In this document: one piece after another, positions 21,401 to 30,612 of the stretch
Numbering within the stretch: position 1 is the stretch's first letter
Layout: each line of letters begins with the position of its first letter
NCBI GenBank assembly: GCA_024291935.2
Contig: JAGTYA010000026.1
Span: 10,396,001 to 10,460,000, forward strand
Length of the DNA stretch: 64,000 nt
Reading direction: 5' to 3'
Source of the DNA: Okapia johnstoni
Taxonomy: Eukaryota > Chordata > Mammalia > Artiodactyla > Giraffidae
The notes under the pieces: generated by a model
Told to the model about the DNA's origin: nothing
Database searches by the model: none
Seen by the model: the letters and a program-made list of their open reading frames with translations, nothing else
Program-made: the position numbers and the translations under genes

Positions 21401-22336
21401 TGACCAGCTCTTGGCAGTGCAGCCCCACCCTCTGGAGGTATCCCCACCCAGTCCACCCTCCAGCCCTTCCTCTACCCCAGACAGGGGCTCCCCGTCTCTC
21501 CTGGCCCTGGCCAAGCACTGACCTCCTTGATGGGGGTGACCGCACTGGCTTTCTCCCGAGAGTAGCCAGAGTTGGTCTGGTGCAAGTTCCAGGGCAGTGG
21601 GCATGTGCCATCGGGCACCTCCAGGGGGCGGTAACTCTGACTGGTCACTGTCTGGAAGTTGTTGCAGACTTGTTCCCTGAGGGCGGGGCAGGAGCTATTA
21701 ACACCAGGGCCACCTGTCTTTGTACCCTGTGGGGCGTCCACCTCCCTCAAACCTGCCACAGCTGCCTCAGGAGTCTTCTTGCCTTTGGGTCCCAGGCTGA
21801 GGACCAGTCCCTGAGTCCCCCAGGACCCCAGACCCCAGGTGCGGAGGCTGGAGTTGGTCTGATGAGGTCCGATGGCCCTGAGGGCTAAGGCCTGGGAGGG
21901 CAGAGGTTGAGAAGGCGTTGGACAGACTGTACCTCATGGCCGGGTTATTCAGGGCATCGAGATGCGGTTGGTAGGAGACCACAGGCCGGTAATTTGATTT
22001 GTAGCCTGTGCCTTCATGACTGCCCATGCGGGGCTTGAAATCCTCCCGACCTGCCAGATGGGAAGCAGGCAGACAGGACTGAAGGTCATCAGGGTGGGAG
22101 AACAGTGACTGGGGCTTCCCAGGCAGGACCAGCATACCCCGCCTCCCCTCCCCCCGCCAAGGTCTAAAAGGCTGTCCCCATTCTGTCCCATGTCCTGGGA
22201 GTGGCTCCTACACAAAGGTGCCCTCACCGTAGGCTGTGCAGTAGCTGGTGGCGTAGAATTTCAGAGGGTCTGTGCAGCCCCCCGAACTCATCTTCACATA
22301 AGGGGAGACAACCCCCAGGGGGACTTTCCCCATCAT
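14455..22336 (-). CDS. SAXO4: SAXO4 (PPP1R32), stabilizer of axonemal microtubules 4, complete 12-exon coding span
   Basis: Twelve exons on the minus strand splice in frame with GT/AG sites to a protein of about 428 aa, close to the roughly 425-aa human PPP1R32/SAXO4. Exons: 22228-22336, 21933-22050, 21523-21676, 20027-20155, 19052-19115, 18506-18618, 18047-18106, 17847-17933, 17406-17519, 17226-17320, 14882-15046, 14455-14533. Recognisable segments are GVVSPYVKMSSGG near the N-terminus, SQSYRPLEVPDG, GPRFMTSEYNSKYL, SPIVFQPPSQALPGDP and FSLNNPSYVRSPYDPD. Exon 4 contains KVHF, an RVxF-type PP1 docking motif. There is no signal peptide or membrane segment. The family is known to bind axonemal microtubules and PP1. 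Two tandem ATGs (22336 and 22333) open the frame; the second has the better context (A at -3, G at +4) and either may be used. No frameshift or premature stop was found, so the gene looks intact. The gene is co-oriented with SDHAF2. Confidence 0.95.
14740..14871. repeat. Decayed partial duplicate of the SAXO4 exon 11 / intron 10 junction
   Basis: GAGTCCAGCCCTCACGG at about 14,743 recurs at about 15,000 inside exon 11. AAGTATC follows in both copies, and TTGCCGTATACTGGC at about 14,854 recurs at about 15,071 just upstream of exon 11. The order is conserved but the spacing differs by about 40 bp. This copy lies in intron 11 and has lost the splice site and frame. Confidence 0.65.
14882..15046 (-). 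CDS. SAXO4: SAXO4 coding exon 11
   Basis: Encodes YFKNIPKGLDREGWTRGG, then QPVTRLEATPNPTESLRRLH and PHVG. Acceptor TCGTAG, preceded by a pyrimidine-rich tract; donor GTAGCG. Part of its 5' end and upstream intron is repeated in degraded form inside intron 11. Confidence 0.93.
15311..15470 (+). mobile_element. CHR-type SINE with (TA)n tail in SAXO4 intron 10
   Basis: GACTTCCCTGGTGGTCCAGT, AATGCAGGGGACCCCTGCAG, then ACCTGGAGCAGCCAAAATAT and about 15 TA units at 15,431-15,460. Preceded by AGAGATGCCTCCCT, which recurs twice downstream. Confidence 0.8.
15500..15695 (-). mobile_element. Bov-tA SINE in SAXO4 intron 10
   Basis: Reverse-oriented CAATCACTTAGTTGTGTCCG through GGCAGATTCTTTACCAC. Confidence 0.9.
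15715..15826 (+). mobile_element. CHR-type SINE, second copy, in SAXO4 intron 10
   Basis: AACTTCCCTGGTGGTCCAGT, GACCCGGGTTCGATCCCGCA. Flanked by AGAGATGTCTCCCT (15,701) and GGAGATGCCTCCCT (15,827). Confidence 0.8.
17226..17320 (-). CDS. SAXO4: SAXO4 coding exon 10
   Basis: Encodes EPSGFSLNNPSYVRSPYDPD and DNRYLTTYNQ(G). Acceptor GGTGCAG and donor GTGAGC. It is followed by the 2.2-kb intron 10, which holds a SINE cluster. Confidence 0.93.
17406..17519 (-). CDS. SAXO4: SAXO4 coding exon 9
   Basis: A 114-nt exon, phase 0, encoding VPPPYPEPSSMNHWQFQS and RMQQTNVALLGRETVGNK. Acceptor CCCTTTCAG and donor GTGAGG. Confidence 0.93.
17847..17933 (-). CDS. SAXO4: SAXO4 coding exon 8
   Basis: An 87-nt exon encoding GDEFLPVLARGSERETGFSR and VNERTLNPR. 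Acceptor CTGCCTTAG and donor GTGAGT. Phase 0 at both ends. Confidence 0.93.
18047..18106 (-). CDS. SAXO4: SAXO4 coding exon 7
   Basis: A 60-nt exon encoding VLLPARSVTKSDFLPISHPH between acceptor CTCTTTCCAG and donor GTAAGT. Phase 0 at both ends. Confidence 0.92.
18290..18360 (+). repeat. MIR-like fragment
   Basis: GTGACCTTGGCTACACTGC and TCAGTCTTCTTATCTGTCAA match the MIR core. Confidence 0.55.
18506..18618 (-). CDS. SAXO4: SAXO4 coding exon 6
   Basis: Encodes (D)LLQKNSTDAKEETGFTEES and then the conserved SPIVFQPPSQALPGDP. Acceptor GTCTTTTGCAG and donor GTAAGT. Phase 0 at the 3' end. Confidence 0.93.
19052..19115 (-). CDS. SAXO4: SAXO4 coding exon 5
   Basis: Encodes GPRFMTSEYNSKYLKEPSYQP plus one base of the next Asp codon. 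Acceptor TGTGTTCAG and donor GTAGGC. Confidence 0.93.
19367..19640 (+). mobile_element. CHR-type SINE in SAXO4 intron 4
   Basis: GGGCTTCCCTGGTGGTCCAG, CAGTTCGATTCCTGGTCCAG, long 3' region with CTGCAGCTACTGAAGCC, and tail CCACAGCCAAAAAAAAG. Confidence 0.8.
20027..20155 (-). CDS. SAXO4: SAXO4 coding exon 4 with PP1-docking motif
   Basis: Encodes 43 residues starting VRKVHFDTQDHGPQAITGLE. KVHF fits the RVxF consensus used by PP1 regulatory subunits, in line with the alternative name PPP1R32. Phase 0 at both ends; donor GTGAGT. Confidence 0.94.
20668..20802 (+). mobile_element. CHR-type SINE in SAXO4 intron 3
   Basis: GGACTTCCCTCATGGTCCAG to AGATCCCACATGCCACAC plus an AAATAAAAATAAT tail. ATAGAAGAGG occurs on both sides (about 20,654 and 20,799), a probable target-site duplication. 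Confidence 0.78.
20877..21090 (-). mobile_element. Bov-tA SINE with 12-bp target-site duplication
   Basis: Reverse-oriented Bov-tA bounded by ATAATAAGGAAG at 20865-20876 and 21091-21102. Confidence 0.9.
21115..21345. repeat. Imperfect GATGG/GGGG-rich tract in SAXO4 intron 3
   Basis: Irregular repeats of GATGG, GGAGATGG and GGGG on the plus strand, strongly G-biased. Looks like a degenerate minisatellite with G-quadruplex potential. Confidence 0.5.
21523..21676 (-). CDS. SAXO4: SAXO4 coding exon 3
   Basis: Encodes EQVCNNFQTVTSQSYRPLEV and on to TPIKE. Acceptor CCGCCCTCAG and donor GTCAGT. Ends in phase 0. Confidence 0.93.
21933..22050 (-). CDS. SAXO4: SAXO4 coding exon 2
   Basis: Encodes (G)REDFKPRMGSHEGTGYKSN through ALNNPAMR. 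Acceptor CTGGCAG and donor GTACAG. Carries two bases of an Arg codon into exon 3. Confidence 0.93.
22228..22336 (-). CDS. SAXO4: SAXO4 coding exon 1
   Basis: Starts MMGKVPLGVVSPYVKMSSGG and ends in TAYG, followed by donor GTGAGG, with one base of the Gly codon carried over. A good acceptor-like tract (CTTCCTTCCTAG on the minus strand, about 30 bp upstream of the ATG) suggests a separate untranslated exon further upstream. That exon was not located. Confidence 0.93.
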
Positions 22337-23013
22337 GGTGCTGTGGGGCAGGGCCCCTGGGGGCCTAGGAAGGAAGCACAGGGAGCCCTGTAGGTCTGGC
22401 AGCCCCAGGGCCTGAGCCTGCCCCAGGCCCAGGTTGCGGGGACCACAGAGGAGGTGATCGAAGCCTTCACAGTGGCCCACCTCCCAGGTCTGAGCCTTTC
22501 CACCGACACCCGGAACTGAAGAAAGGACTAGTGATCGTCAACACGTAGCATCCTGTGTCTCATCTCACTTTCCCCACACTTTATCATCCACCCCTCCCCC
22601 ATTTTACAGCTGGGAAACTGAGGTTCCGAGTGATGAAGGCTTCGCTCACAATAGGTGGCAGAGCCAGGACTCAGAGCCTGGGGCTCTGACTCCCCAGACC
22701 CATGTGAACCCCCACACACCCTCTTCTGGGGACTGAATGGCCAGACTACTGCCCTCCCTGGGAATTCTTAGCCACCCCAGCTCAGAAGCTCACTCTCAGC
22801 CCCAGGCTCCATGTCTCTCCCCTGAACTCCCCCATCCTTGCCCACCTCCCACTGGAAGTTGGCTTGGCTCTCTCAGGGCCCAACCACAGTTGGCCTCACC
22901 CTCACCTGCCCTCCGCAGGGGCTCTGAGGTCGGGCAAGAGGCTGCAGGAGGCAGGAGCTGCTCCAGAGAAGCCTGAGCCCTCAGGGAGGTGGCCAGGCCA
23001 GGAGAAACAGTGC

Positions 23014-23040
23014 GTTGCCTAGCAACGGGTGCCTAGCAAC
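23014..23040. promoter_or_regulatory. SAXO4: Tandem RFX X-box motifs upstream of SAXO4
   Basis: GTTGCCTAGCAAC (23014-23026) is a full palindromic X-box (GTNRCC-N-RGYAAC). One base later comes GGTGCCTAGCAAC (23028-23040), a near-perfect second copy. They lie about 680 bp upstream of the SAXO4 ATG. RFX2/RFX3 bind X-boxes in promoters of ciliary genes, and SAXO proteins are axonemal, so this is probably at or near the SAXO4 core promoter. The exact transcription start is not visible. Confidence 0.8.
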
Positions 23041-23239
23041 AGCGTCCCCTGGCCTCTCAAGCCCTTCTAAAGCCAGCGCCCACTGAGGGGCTGACCTGGC
23101 CAAGAGAGGAGGCCAGGAGCTGCCCAGGCAAGGTCCTGCCTCTGAGGCTCCAGCCCCTATGGTGGTGTCCCTCGCTAGAGCTGGGCAGAATTGCCGTCCG
23201 AATGACACAACATAAAAGATAATCCCGAACAATCACTCG

Positions 23240-23640
23240 CATGTATGGAGTACCCACTTCTCACCAGACACTTTACATCTTTTATCTCCAGTCTTCTGAG
23301 TAGCTCTTCCAGGTAGCTATTATTATCCTTCTTTTCACACGGGGAAAATGAGGCTTAGGCAAGCAAAGTGACTTGACTGGCCAGAGATCTCACAATCAGA
23401 AAATAGCAGAGTTGAGTTTCAAACGTGGGTGAGTCCAGATCCCACTCTTAAGCTTCTGGGTAAATTAATGTTTACTATGTTCCGCTAGAGCCAAATCTGT
23501 ACCAAGCTCTTTTACACACATTACCTAGTATAATCCCCCAAACCACCCTCAAACTGGGTACTATTATTACAGAGCCAATAAACCACAGCAGTGAAGAGTG
23601 TGGTTCAAACCCGGTCTGCTGCCTTTGATGAGTTATTTAT
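23240..23640 (-). repeat. MIR/L2-type fragments
   Basis: GGTAGCTATTATTATCCTTC, GAAAATGAGGCTTAGGC and, further on, GGTACTATTATTACAGAGCC look like two adjacent old MIR/L2 pieces. Strand tentative. Confidence 0.55.
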
Positions 23641-23844
23641 CCTCTTAACACCCCCATTTCCTCATCTTCACCGAGGATGTCACTGGACCCGCTTCTAGGA
23701 CTGTTGGGAGATTTGATGAGAGTGTGGATTCAGTACCTAGCAGGTAGTTGAGACTCAGTTTTTAAAAGCTCTTCTCAGCTTTATTTTGCAATGGGAAAGG
23801 TGAGGCCTGGAAAGAAGCACCTGAATTAAAAGGGCGTAAGCCAA

Positions 23845-24112
23845 GGACTTCCCTAGTGGTGCAGTGGATAAGAATCTGCCTGCCAATGCAGGGGACACAG
23901 GTTCGATCCCTGGTCCGGGAAGATCCCACATGCCACGGAGCAACACTGCAACTACAGAAGCCTAAGTGAGAAGCCACTGCAACGAGAAGCCTGTGCACTG
24001 CAACCAAGAGTAGGCCCCGCTGGTTGCAACTAGAGAAAGCCTGCACGCATCAATGAAGACCCAGTACTGCCATAAATAAATAATAAAAAATAATTCAAAA
24101 AAAATTTTAAAG
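23845..24112 (+). mobile_element. CHR-type SINE
   Basis: GGACTTCCCTAGTGGTGCAG, CAGGTTCGATCCCTGGTCCG, and a long 3' part ending AATAAATAATAAAAAATAAT. Confidence 0.8.
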
Positions 24113-24245
24113 TCCACGCTCCTTCTGTGAGGGCCCATTTACCTCATATTGACATAAGGCTTGTGAATGTTTAACAGTTGGATCTCTGGGAAGGGGGACT
24201 AAGCAGTTAGGGTTGGGGAGAAGTGTCCTGATTTGTAGCATTTAT

Positions 24246-24387
24246 CAATTTCTGTGGAGAAGGAAATGGCAACCTACTTCAGTGTTCTTGCCTGGAAAAA
24301 TCCCATGGACAGGGGAGCCTGGCAGGCTACAGTCCATGGGGTTGCAAAGAGTCGGACACGACTGAGCAGCTAACACTTTCGTGATCT
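24246..24387 (+). mobile_element. Bov-tA SINE, 5'-truncated
   Basis: Starts at TGGAGAAGGAAATGGCAACC and ends CGGACACGACTGAGCAGC. Confidence 0.88.
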
Positions 24388-25229
24388 AAACACTCTCATC
24401 ACAGGTCGCTCTCAAGTTACCAATGCAATGTTACTGAGAAGAGGACTGGGCAGACGGAGTCAGCAGCCCACCGCTATACACTGTATAGTAGTTCCAGCAT
24501 CCAGATGCCGTAGACGGAAGTAACCACAGGACCATAAACGACAGAAAAATGCAGGCATGCGATGAGAAGGTGATGACTTTGAAGTATTTATCTGCTTCAT
24601 TTTTAATATAATTTAGTCGATTATAAATTTATATCATCAAATTTTAAACAAGGGCTGCATTCAACAATCAGCTGGCACAGTTCCTGGAAGTTTCCCCTTT
24701 GGCTCTTGGGAGCTGTATGAGCTGGTTCCAGCTGGTCCCTGCTCTTAGGGGAGAGTGGGATGCGAATGAAGCGAGGCCGTGGGAAGGGCAGCTGTCCTTG
24801 CCCAGGAGATGCCCTTGCTGCATTCACCCAGAGTGACTGACTCGCCAGGGAAGGGACTGTGTCTCTACCTGACCCCCACAGAGAGGCCCTGGACCCAGAG
24901 GTGACCAGGACCCAGCAGAGGTGTAACAAGCACCCACCCTCCAGAGGGACAAGTCTGGGGATCAGAAGTTGCAGGGACAGGGACTTCCCTGATGGGCCAG
25001 CAGGGAGCATGGACACAGGACAGACAGAAAAGAAGAAAAAGGAGGAGCTGCAGAGACAGAAGTGAATGTCCACAGCCCAGTCCTCCAGCCAGGAGCTCCC
25101 TGTCTAACGACAGAGGCTCCCTGAGCGCCGCACGAGAAACAAGACAAGGAAGAACAGGTGGGGACTCCCTTAGGACAGAGAGGGGGGAGGCTCTCCTCCA
25201 AGGGCTCTCAGGGAAAGGGTTACAAGCAA

Positions 25230-25575
25230 GGGCTCAGACTCTGAAGCCAGATGGCAGGGCCCTGGCTCTGACACTTAATAACCAGAAGACTTGGTGTGAG
25301 GGCTTCCCTGGTGGCTCAGCAGTAAAGAATCCATCTGCAATGCAGGAGACTCGGGTTCAATCCCTGGGTGGGGAAGATCCCCTGGAGAAGGGAATGGCAA
25401 CCCACTCGAGTATTCTTGCCTAGGAAATCCCATGGACAGAGGAGCCTGGTGGGCTACATTGCATGGGGTTGCAAAAGTCCGACACGACTTAGCAACCAAA
25501 CCACCACCATGTTACTTGTACCTCGGTTTCCCCTTCTGGAAAGTGGGGGTGATAAGGGTACCTCCCAGTGGGGCT
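25230..25575 (+). repeat. MIR interrupted by a Bov-tA SINE
   Basis: GACTCTGAAGCCAGATGGC and CTCTGACACTTAATAACC precede the SINE. GTACCTCGGTTTCCCC and GTGGGGGTGATAAGGGTACC follow it. Together they are the 5' and 3' parts of one MIR. Confidence 0.65.
25300..25505 (+). mobile_element. Bov-tA SINE inside a MIR
   Basis: GGCTTCCCTGGTGGCTCAGC through CCGACACGACTTAGCAACC. Confidence 0.9.
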
Positions 25576-25774
25576 GTATCTGGCACCCTGAGGTGGTAGG
25601 GCCATCTAAGAGTTAGGGAAAGGTATTGGCAAAAGACTGGGCTCCAGTGTTAACAACACGAATTCCCCATGGCTCAGCCCTCAGGGAGCCCACAATCTAC
25701 AGCAGTCTCAGTCACGGCCGGCGTAGCCAACAAAAGCTCACATCAGGACCCTGAGACAACTGAGCTCAAAACCC

Positions 25775-25926
25775 ACGTCTGGGACCTGGTGGTCTAGTGG
25801 CTAAGAATGCAGGGGGCCTGGGTTCGAGCCCTGGTCAGGGAACTAGATCCCACATGCTGCAACTAAAGATCCCGCGTGCTGCAACTAAGACCTGGCACAG
25901 CTAAATAAATAAATATTTTTAAAAAG
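25775..25926 (+). mobile_element. CHR-type SINE
   Basis: GGACCTGGTGGTCTAGTGGC, GGGTTCGAGCCCTGGTCAGG, tail TAAATAAATAAATATTTTTA. Confidence 0.78.
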
Positions 25927-25929
25927 TGC

Positions 25930-26065
25930 TTCTGCCACTCATTAGCTGTGCGACCCGTTTTCACCTCTCCGGAGCCCCTTTCTGCACCTGTATGAAAGGA
26001 ACTCGGCATCATTGTTGCAGGGTTGCTGGTGAATCTGAAATGCCCTTTGCACAGTGTCTAGTAAG
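25930..26065 (+). repeat. MIR-like fragment
   Basis: CTGCCACTCATTAGCTGTGC, GCACCTGTATGAAAGG and CACAGTGTCTAGTAAGCAG follow MIR order. Confidence 0.6.
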
Positions 26066-26739
26066 CAGTAGGCCTGCACCAGGCAGAGACGAGTGAGGGC
26101 ACTCCACGGAAATCCTGGCCAGGCAAAGGCGGGTTTGCCTGGTCCCTGTGTCGGGAGCACAGGGTGGAAGGGAGGGGCTCAGCTGGGGGAGGCAGCCTGG
26201 AGGAAGGCTGGGACTAGGTTTTTCTTTTCGCAGAGGATGCGAGGCAAATGGGATAACGAAAGGCTATTGTCCCATAGCGCTGTGTGGGGAGCTCTTGAAC
26301 CGATGGGGACACCAGAGTCAAGCCCACGAAAACCTTGGGGAGGAAATTCTGGGAGGCGGCGGTCTGTGGTTTTTTGCTGTGTGGCGACACCCAGCGGCCA
26401 TCACGCAGAACTGCAGGTGATCGAACGGTGCAGCCCTCGTAAGGCTGGGAGGGGCGGTTCCTGGAGGGGCACGAGCAGAGAATCTACTAGATGGCCCAGC
26501 CACAGGCCACCCCCAGGTTCTCCAGAACCGAGGGGCCGGCCTGGGCAAGGAGTGCTCGGGGGCGGGGGCTGGGAGGGGTGGGCGCGGCAAGGGCCAGGAG
26601 CCCACAAGGTGCAGGAGTCGAGGGGCTGCTCCAGGTGCTAATCCAATTGCTGTTTGACTTTTGAACCTCTCACCTCTGGGCCTGTTTTTCTAACTCCCCA
26701 GTTCTCCTCTCCCCACAGCCCCTGGCAGCCTCCATGCGA

Positions 26740-27105
26740 CTTTTTGTCTCTGTGATTTGACTGCTCTTTGTTGTTCAGCTGCTAAGTCGTGTCAGACTCT
26801 TTGCGACCCCATGAATCATTCAATATTTGTTCTTTTGTGTCTGGTTTCTTTCACTTAGCATGATGTCTTTAAGGTTCATCCATATTGGAGCAGGTATCAG
26901 AATTTCCTTCTTTCTTAAAGCCTAATTATACTCCATTATATGCATATATCACATGCTGTTTATCCACTCATCTGTAGATGGACACTTGGGCTGTGTCCAT
27001 CTTTTGGTTATCATGAATAATACTGCTATAACATGAGTGTACATGTAGTTTGTTGAGACCTTGCTTTCAGTTTTGAGGGATGCAACCCAGAATTGAAATT
27101 GCTAG
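26740..27105 (-). mobile_element. Old L1 (L1M) 3' fragment with a tiny Bov-A insertion
   Basis: CATTCAATATTTGTTCTTTT, TTTCACTTAGCATGATGTC, CTCATCTGTAGATGGACAC and GTTATCATGAATAATACTGC are the reverse of the conserved L1 3' region. GCTGCTAAGTCGTGTCAGAC at about 26,778 is a 40-bp Bov-A end inside it. Confidence 0.8.
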
Positions 27106-27143
27106 AACTTCTAAAGTCCATACTCACAACTTCTAAAGTCCAT
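27106..27143 (+). repeat. Short tandem duplication (22-bp period)
   Basis: AACTTCTAAAGTCCAT occurs at 27106-27121 and again at 27128-27143. Confidence 0.85.
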
Positions 27144-28970
27144 GTGCTGGAGACTGGGGTAGGCACAAAGGTAATGTTTCCTGACTTCAGGTGGGCCCCG
27201 AGGTAAGAGGGTTACTGGGGGAGGAGAATGAATCAGGTGCTGCCCCCAGAAAAGGCCTGGGCTGAGTTTCTTTAGGCGAAAGAGGAAGAGGCTGGGATGC
27301 CAATGTCTTGGGTGAGCCGAGGTCACATCTTTCCTTCTTTCTGAGCCTCTTCTAGAACTTGGGTTTGCGGTCTGCCTCTGGCACAAATGGTGCTGTGTGA
27401 CTTTCCTTAATTAATCACCCTCTCTGATCTGGCTGCCTGTGAAAGAGGGCACTGGGCCTGAACAGGAGGTTTGGCATGTTTGTTTCTAGTTTGAGATGTG
27501 TTGTTTGTTTGACCTCAAGGCCTTGGAACTCTTTCTTCAAATATATTAAAATGATAATTGGCTCAGTGTCTCCCCTATCCCCCTCATCTGTGAGACAGCA
27601 GGACCCCAGGCCACCCTCTTTCCAGGTCCTTCCTCTCTGCCTTGTTACAGGGGAGCATGGAGGGGAGCTTGACTCACCTATCCCACACTCAGCCTCACCC
27701 GCTGGGACTGATGGGACCCACAATGGCAGTACCTCCCAGCCGAGATCCTGAGGTTTGTCTGCGGAGGCCACAGGGTTTGAGAAACAGAGCTTATCAAATC
27801 CCTCATTCTGCCCACAGGATCACTGTTTCTGAACCCAGATTATTCTGAGCCCACCTGACAACCCTCATCCAGGCCAGGTGTCCCCCTACCATGTGACCAC
27901 CTGGATCTCATGTGTTCAGAGTGACCATCTGAGATGGAGCAACTTGAAACTGGGACATGACATAAAAAAGATCATGGCAGGAAGGGCTGGCTGGAGCAAC
28001 ACCAAGCCCATGGGCCCTCTCTTGTCCATGGCATGGAGGTAACAAGGTGGCCTGGATTCACACAACCATCTCTCAGATCAGCCCTGGGTGGTGGCGGCCG
28101 CCCTCTGAAGGGTTCAGGATGGCCAGGTAACTGAATTGAGGGAAGGGGATCTGGAGGTTCCTAGGTCTGAACAGCCTGGTGTTAGGATAGGAGCCCTGGG
28201 TTTGAGGCCTCTTCCACCTGTGTTTAGATCCCAGCTCCATCAAAGACAACTTTCCTCCCTATGACAGCAGGATACCGCCTGCTCCCTGAGCTGTTATGGG
28301 ATGAAATGAGGACTGTAAGAAAAGGGGCTCAGGGTGACTTTCATGGTGGAGCTGGTGAGTGATGGGGGCTGGGAGTATTACGGGTATAGACACCGGGTCC
28401 GGGGATCTGGGCAGTAGCCAGGCCAGGATGACTTCAGGTTTCACTATGGATTTTGCCCATTTCTAGTCTCTGCACTGTGACTTGGGCCTCTAGGAAGGCG
28501 GCTGCTTCAGTGAGGCAGAAGAGGCGCCCAGGACTAGGGTCCTAAAACCTCCACCTTTGAAACATGCCCTGGAGGCTCTGCACACCTAGCTGTCGCCACA
28601 GAAACTGAAATAGCCCGAGTCTAGTGACCTAAGACCAACCCCTCTCCCTCTCTGTTTTTCCTAAAAGGAAATAGTTCTCTTGCTGGTCTGAGCACTCTCT
28701 CCCCCACTTCCCACCAAGCTGGCATTACTTCCTGTAGTTCATTTGCACCCCTGTCGGTAGATGCTTCCTGGAAGAACTCTGCCGAGCGTATTTGATGGCT
28801 GTTCTGTTTCTGCCTGTTCTGTTCTTTTGCTGTCTCCTCTGGGGAAACTGGTTGATCTTGCACAGGGTTTAAAAATTCATGACTCCTGAGGAAGATGAAA
28901 TGAGATGGAGCAGAAAATAAGAACCCAGCCCCAGTTTTCCAGTGGGACAGAGAGATTCTTGCCAGTGAAC

Positions 28971-29653
28971 AGCAAGACACCGAGGACAAGGGGCGAGAGG
29001 AAGCCCCCTGGATGCACAGAGACCTGGTTTTGACTCTCCACACACCTGATTTTCTGGAACCTGTGCTCTGGGACTCAGCTCCTCCAAGCCTGTATCTTTA
29101 GCTGTCTGATGAGGTCGTGGTAGAATTCATACCTGAGGATTCCAAAAAGCCAATATTTAAGTGCTTAGCGCATAGCCGAGTGTAGAGAAGGCATTCAATG
29201 AGTTCTTATGAGTCTTTTACTTTTCCCAGCCTCTCTTGCAGTTAGGGCCATGAGGCCAGTTCTGGCCAATGTGCTACACAAGGAATTGAGGAGTGCCATT
29301 CCCAGTCTGAGGCAGTCAGCAGTGGTGGTGGGTTTTCTCCTCTTTGTGCTTGGAGAGAGAAATGTCAGGATGGAAGAACCACAAGATGGAAGCAGCCTGG
29401 ATCACTGAGTCACTGTCTGGGGGCAGGCTGTCCCTGACAGCAGCTCTTCGCTCAGCAGACACGGATGTGGTAGAGACAGAAACCATACAGCTTCCAGGCC
29501 CTGAGGGCTGGGATTCTGTTTGCTGCTGCAGCATAAGCAAAAGGTTTTTCAGAGACTTGACTCTCCACACTCTCAGAGTCAAGTCTCTGAAATCCAGATG
29601 CCCTCTGTGCATCCAGAGGGCTTCCTCTCCACCCCTGTCCTCAGTGTCTTGCT
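28971..29653. repeat. Inverted repeat pair with internal 16-bp palindrome
   Basis: Arm A (28971-29020) and arm B (29603-29653) are reverse complements with about 5 mismatches in 50, including GAGAGGAAGCCC and CTGGATGCACAGA. Next to arm B, a perfect 16-bp palindrome (TCAGAGACTTGACTCT and its complement, 10-nt loop) lies at about 29,549-29,590. TGACTCTCCACA follows arm A and reappears in direct orientation in that palindrome, so the locus looks like a rearranged foldback duplication. The sequence between the arms includes part of an old repeat (see 29,240-29,530). Confidence 0.8.
29240..29530 (+). repeat. Old interspersed repeat, family unassigned
   Basis: TTCTGGCCAATGTGCTACAC, GGAAGAACCACAAGATGG and GCAGCCTGGATCACTGAGTC are phrases common in mammalian repeats. 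A related copy appears at 31,700-32,055. I could not name the family. Confidence 0.4.
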
Positions 29654-29780
29654 GTTTTTCAGAGAAACAGAATCAATAGGATGTTTAAGAGTTTCTGTGT
29701 ATCTATAGTGGAATATTATTCAACCATAAAAAAGAAGGAAGTCCTGCCATTTGCAACAACATGGATGGACCTTGAGGGCA

Positions 29781-29973
29781 TGGTTGTTTAGTCCCTAAGT
29801 TGTGTCAGATTCTTTGTGACCCCATGGACTGCCAGGCTCCTCTGCCCATTGGATTTCCCAGGCAAGAATACTGGAGTGGATTGCCATTTCCTTCTCCAGG
29901 GGATCTTCCTGACCCAAAGATCGAACCCATGTCTCTTGCATTGGCAAGTGGATTCTTTACCACCAAGGAAGCC
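29781..29973 (-). mobile_element. Bov-tA SINE nested in L1
   Basis: Reverse Bov-tA between TGAGGGCA (29773-29780) and TGAGGACA (29974-29981), an 8-bp near-identical duplication of the L1 target. Confidence 0.9.
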
Positions 29974-30235
29974 TGAGGACATTATGCTAAGCAAAATAAT
30001 TTCTCAGACAGAGAAAGGCATACTGTGATCTCGGTTACATATATGCAATCTAAGAAAAACAAACTCATAGAAACAGAGTAAATTGGTGGTTGCCAGAGGT
30101 GGAGGTGGGGAAGAGGGGATGAGTGAAGGTGGTCCAAGGGTACAAAATTCTAATCATAAGATGAATAACTTCTGGGGATATAATGTACACCATGAAGACT
30201 ACAGTTAACAGCACTATATTGTGCACTTAAAAGTA

Positions 30236-30612
30236 CTGATTGATGCTTTCAAACTGTGGTGCTGGAGAAGACTCTTGAGAGTCCCCTTCCAAGGAATTGC
30301 AAGAAGATCAAACCAGCCAATCCTAAAGGAAATCAACTCTAAGTGTTCATTGGAAAGACTGATGCTGACACTCCAATACCTTGGCCATTTGATGTGAAGA
30401 GCCAACTCATTGGAAAAGACCCTGATGCTGGGAAATTTTGAGTGCAGGGGGAGAAGGGGAAGACAGAGGATGAGATGGTTGGATGGCATCACAGACTCAA
30501 TGGATGTGAGTTTGAGCAAACTGCAGGAGAGAGCGAAGGACAGGGAAGCCTGGGGTGCTGCAGTCCTTGGGGTCACGGAGTCAGACATGACTTAGCGACT
30601 GAATGACAACAA
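30236..30612 (+). mobile_element. BovB LINE 3' end nested in L1
   Basis: TGGTGCTGGAGAAGACTCTT, AAATCAACTCTAAGTGTTCA, GGTTGGATGGCATCAC and GACATGACTTAGCGACTGAA are the BovB ORF2 C-terminus and tail. 5'-truncated with frame damage; no intact reverse transcriptase. Confidence 0.92.

Noticed and set aside
23460..23640. tRNA-like B-box words (GGTTCAAACCCGG) suggesting a tRNA gene
   Set aside because: It lies in a MIR, which is tRNA-derived. There is no cloverleaf around it. The same applies to GGTTCGATCCC words in CHR and Bov-tA SINEs.
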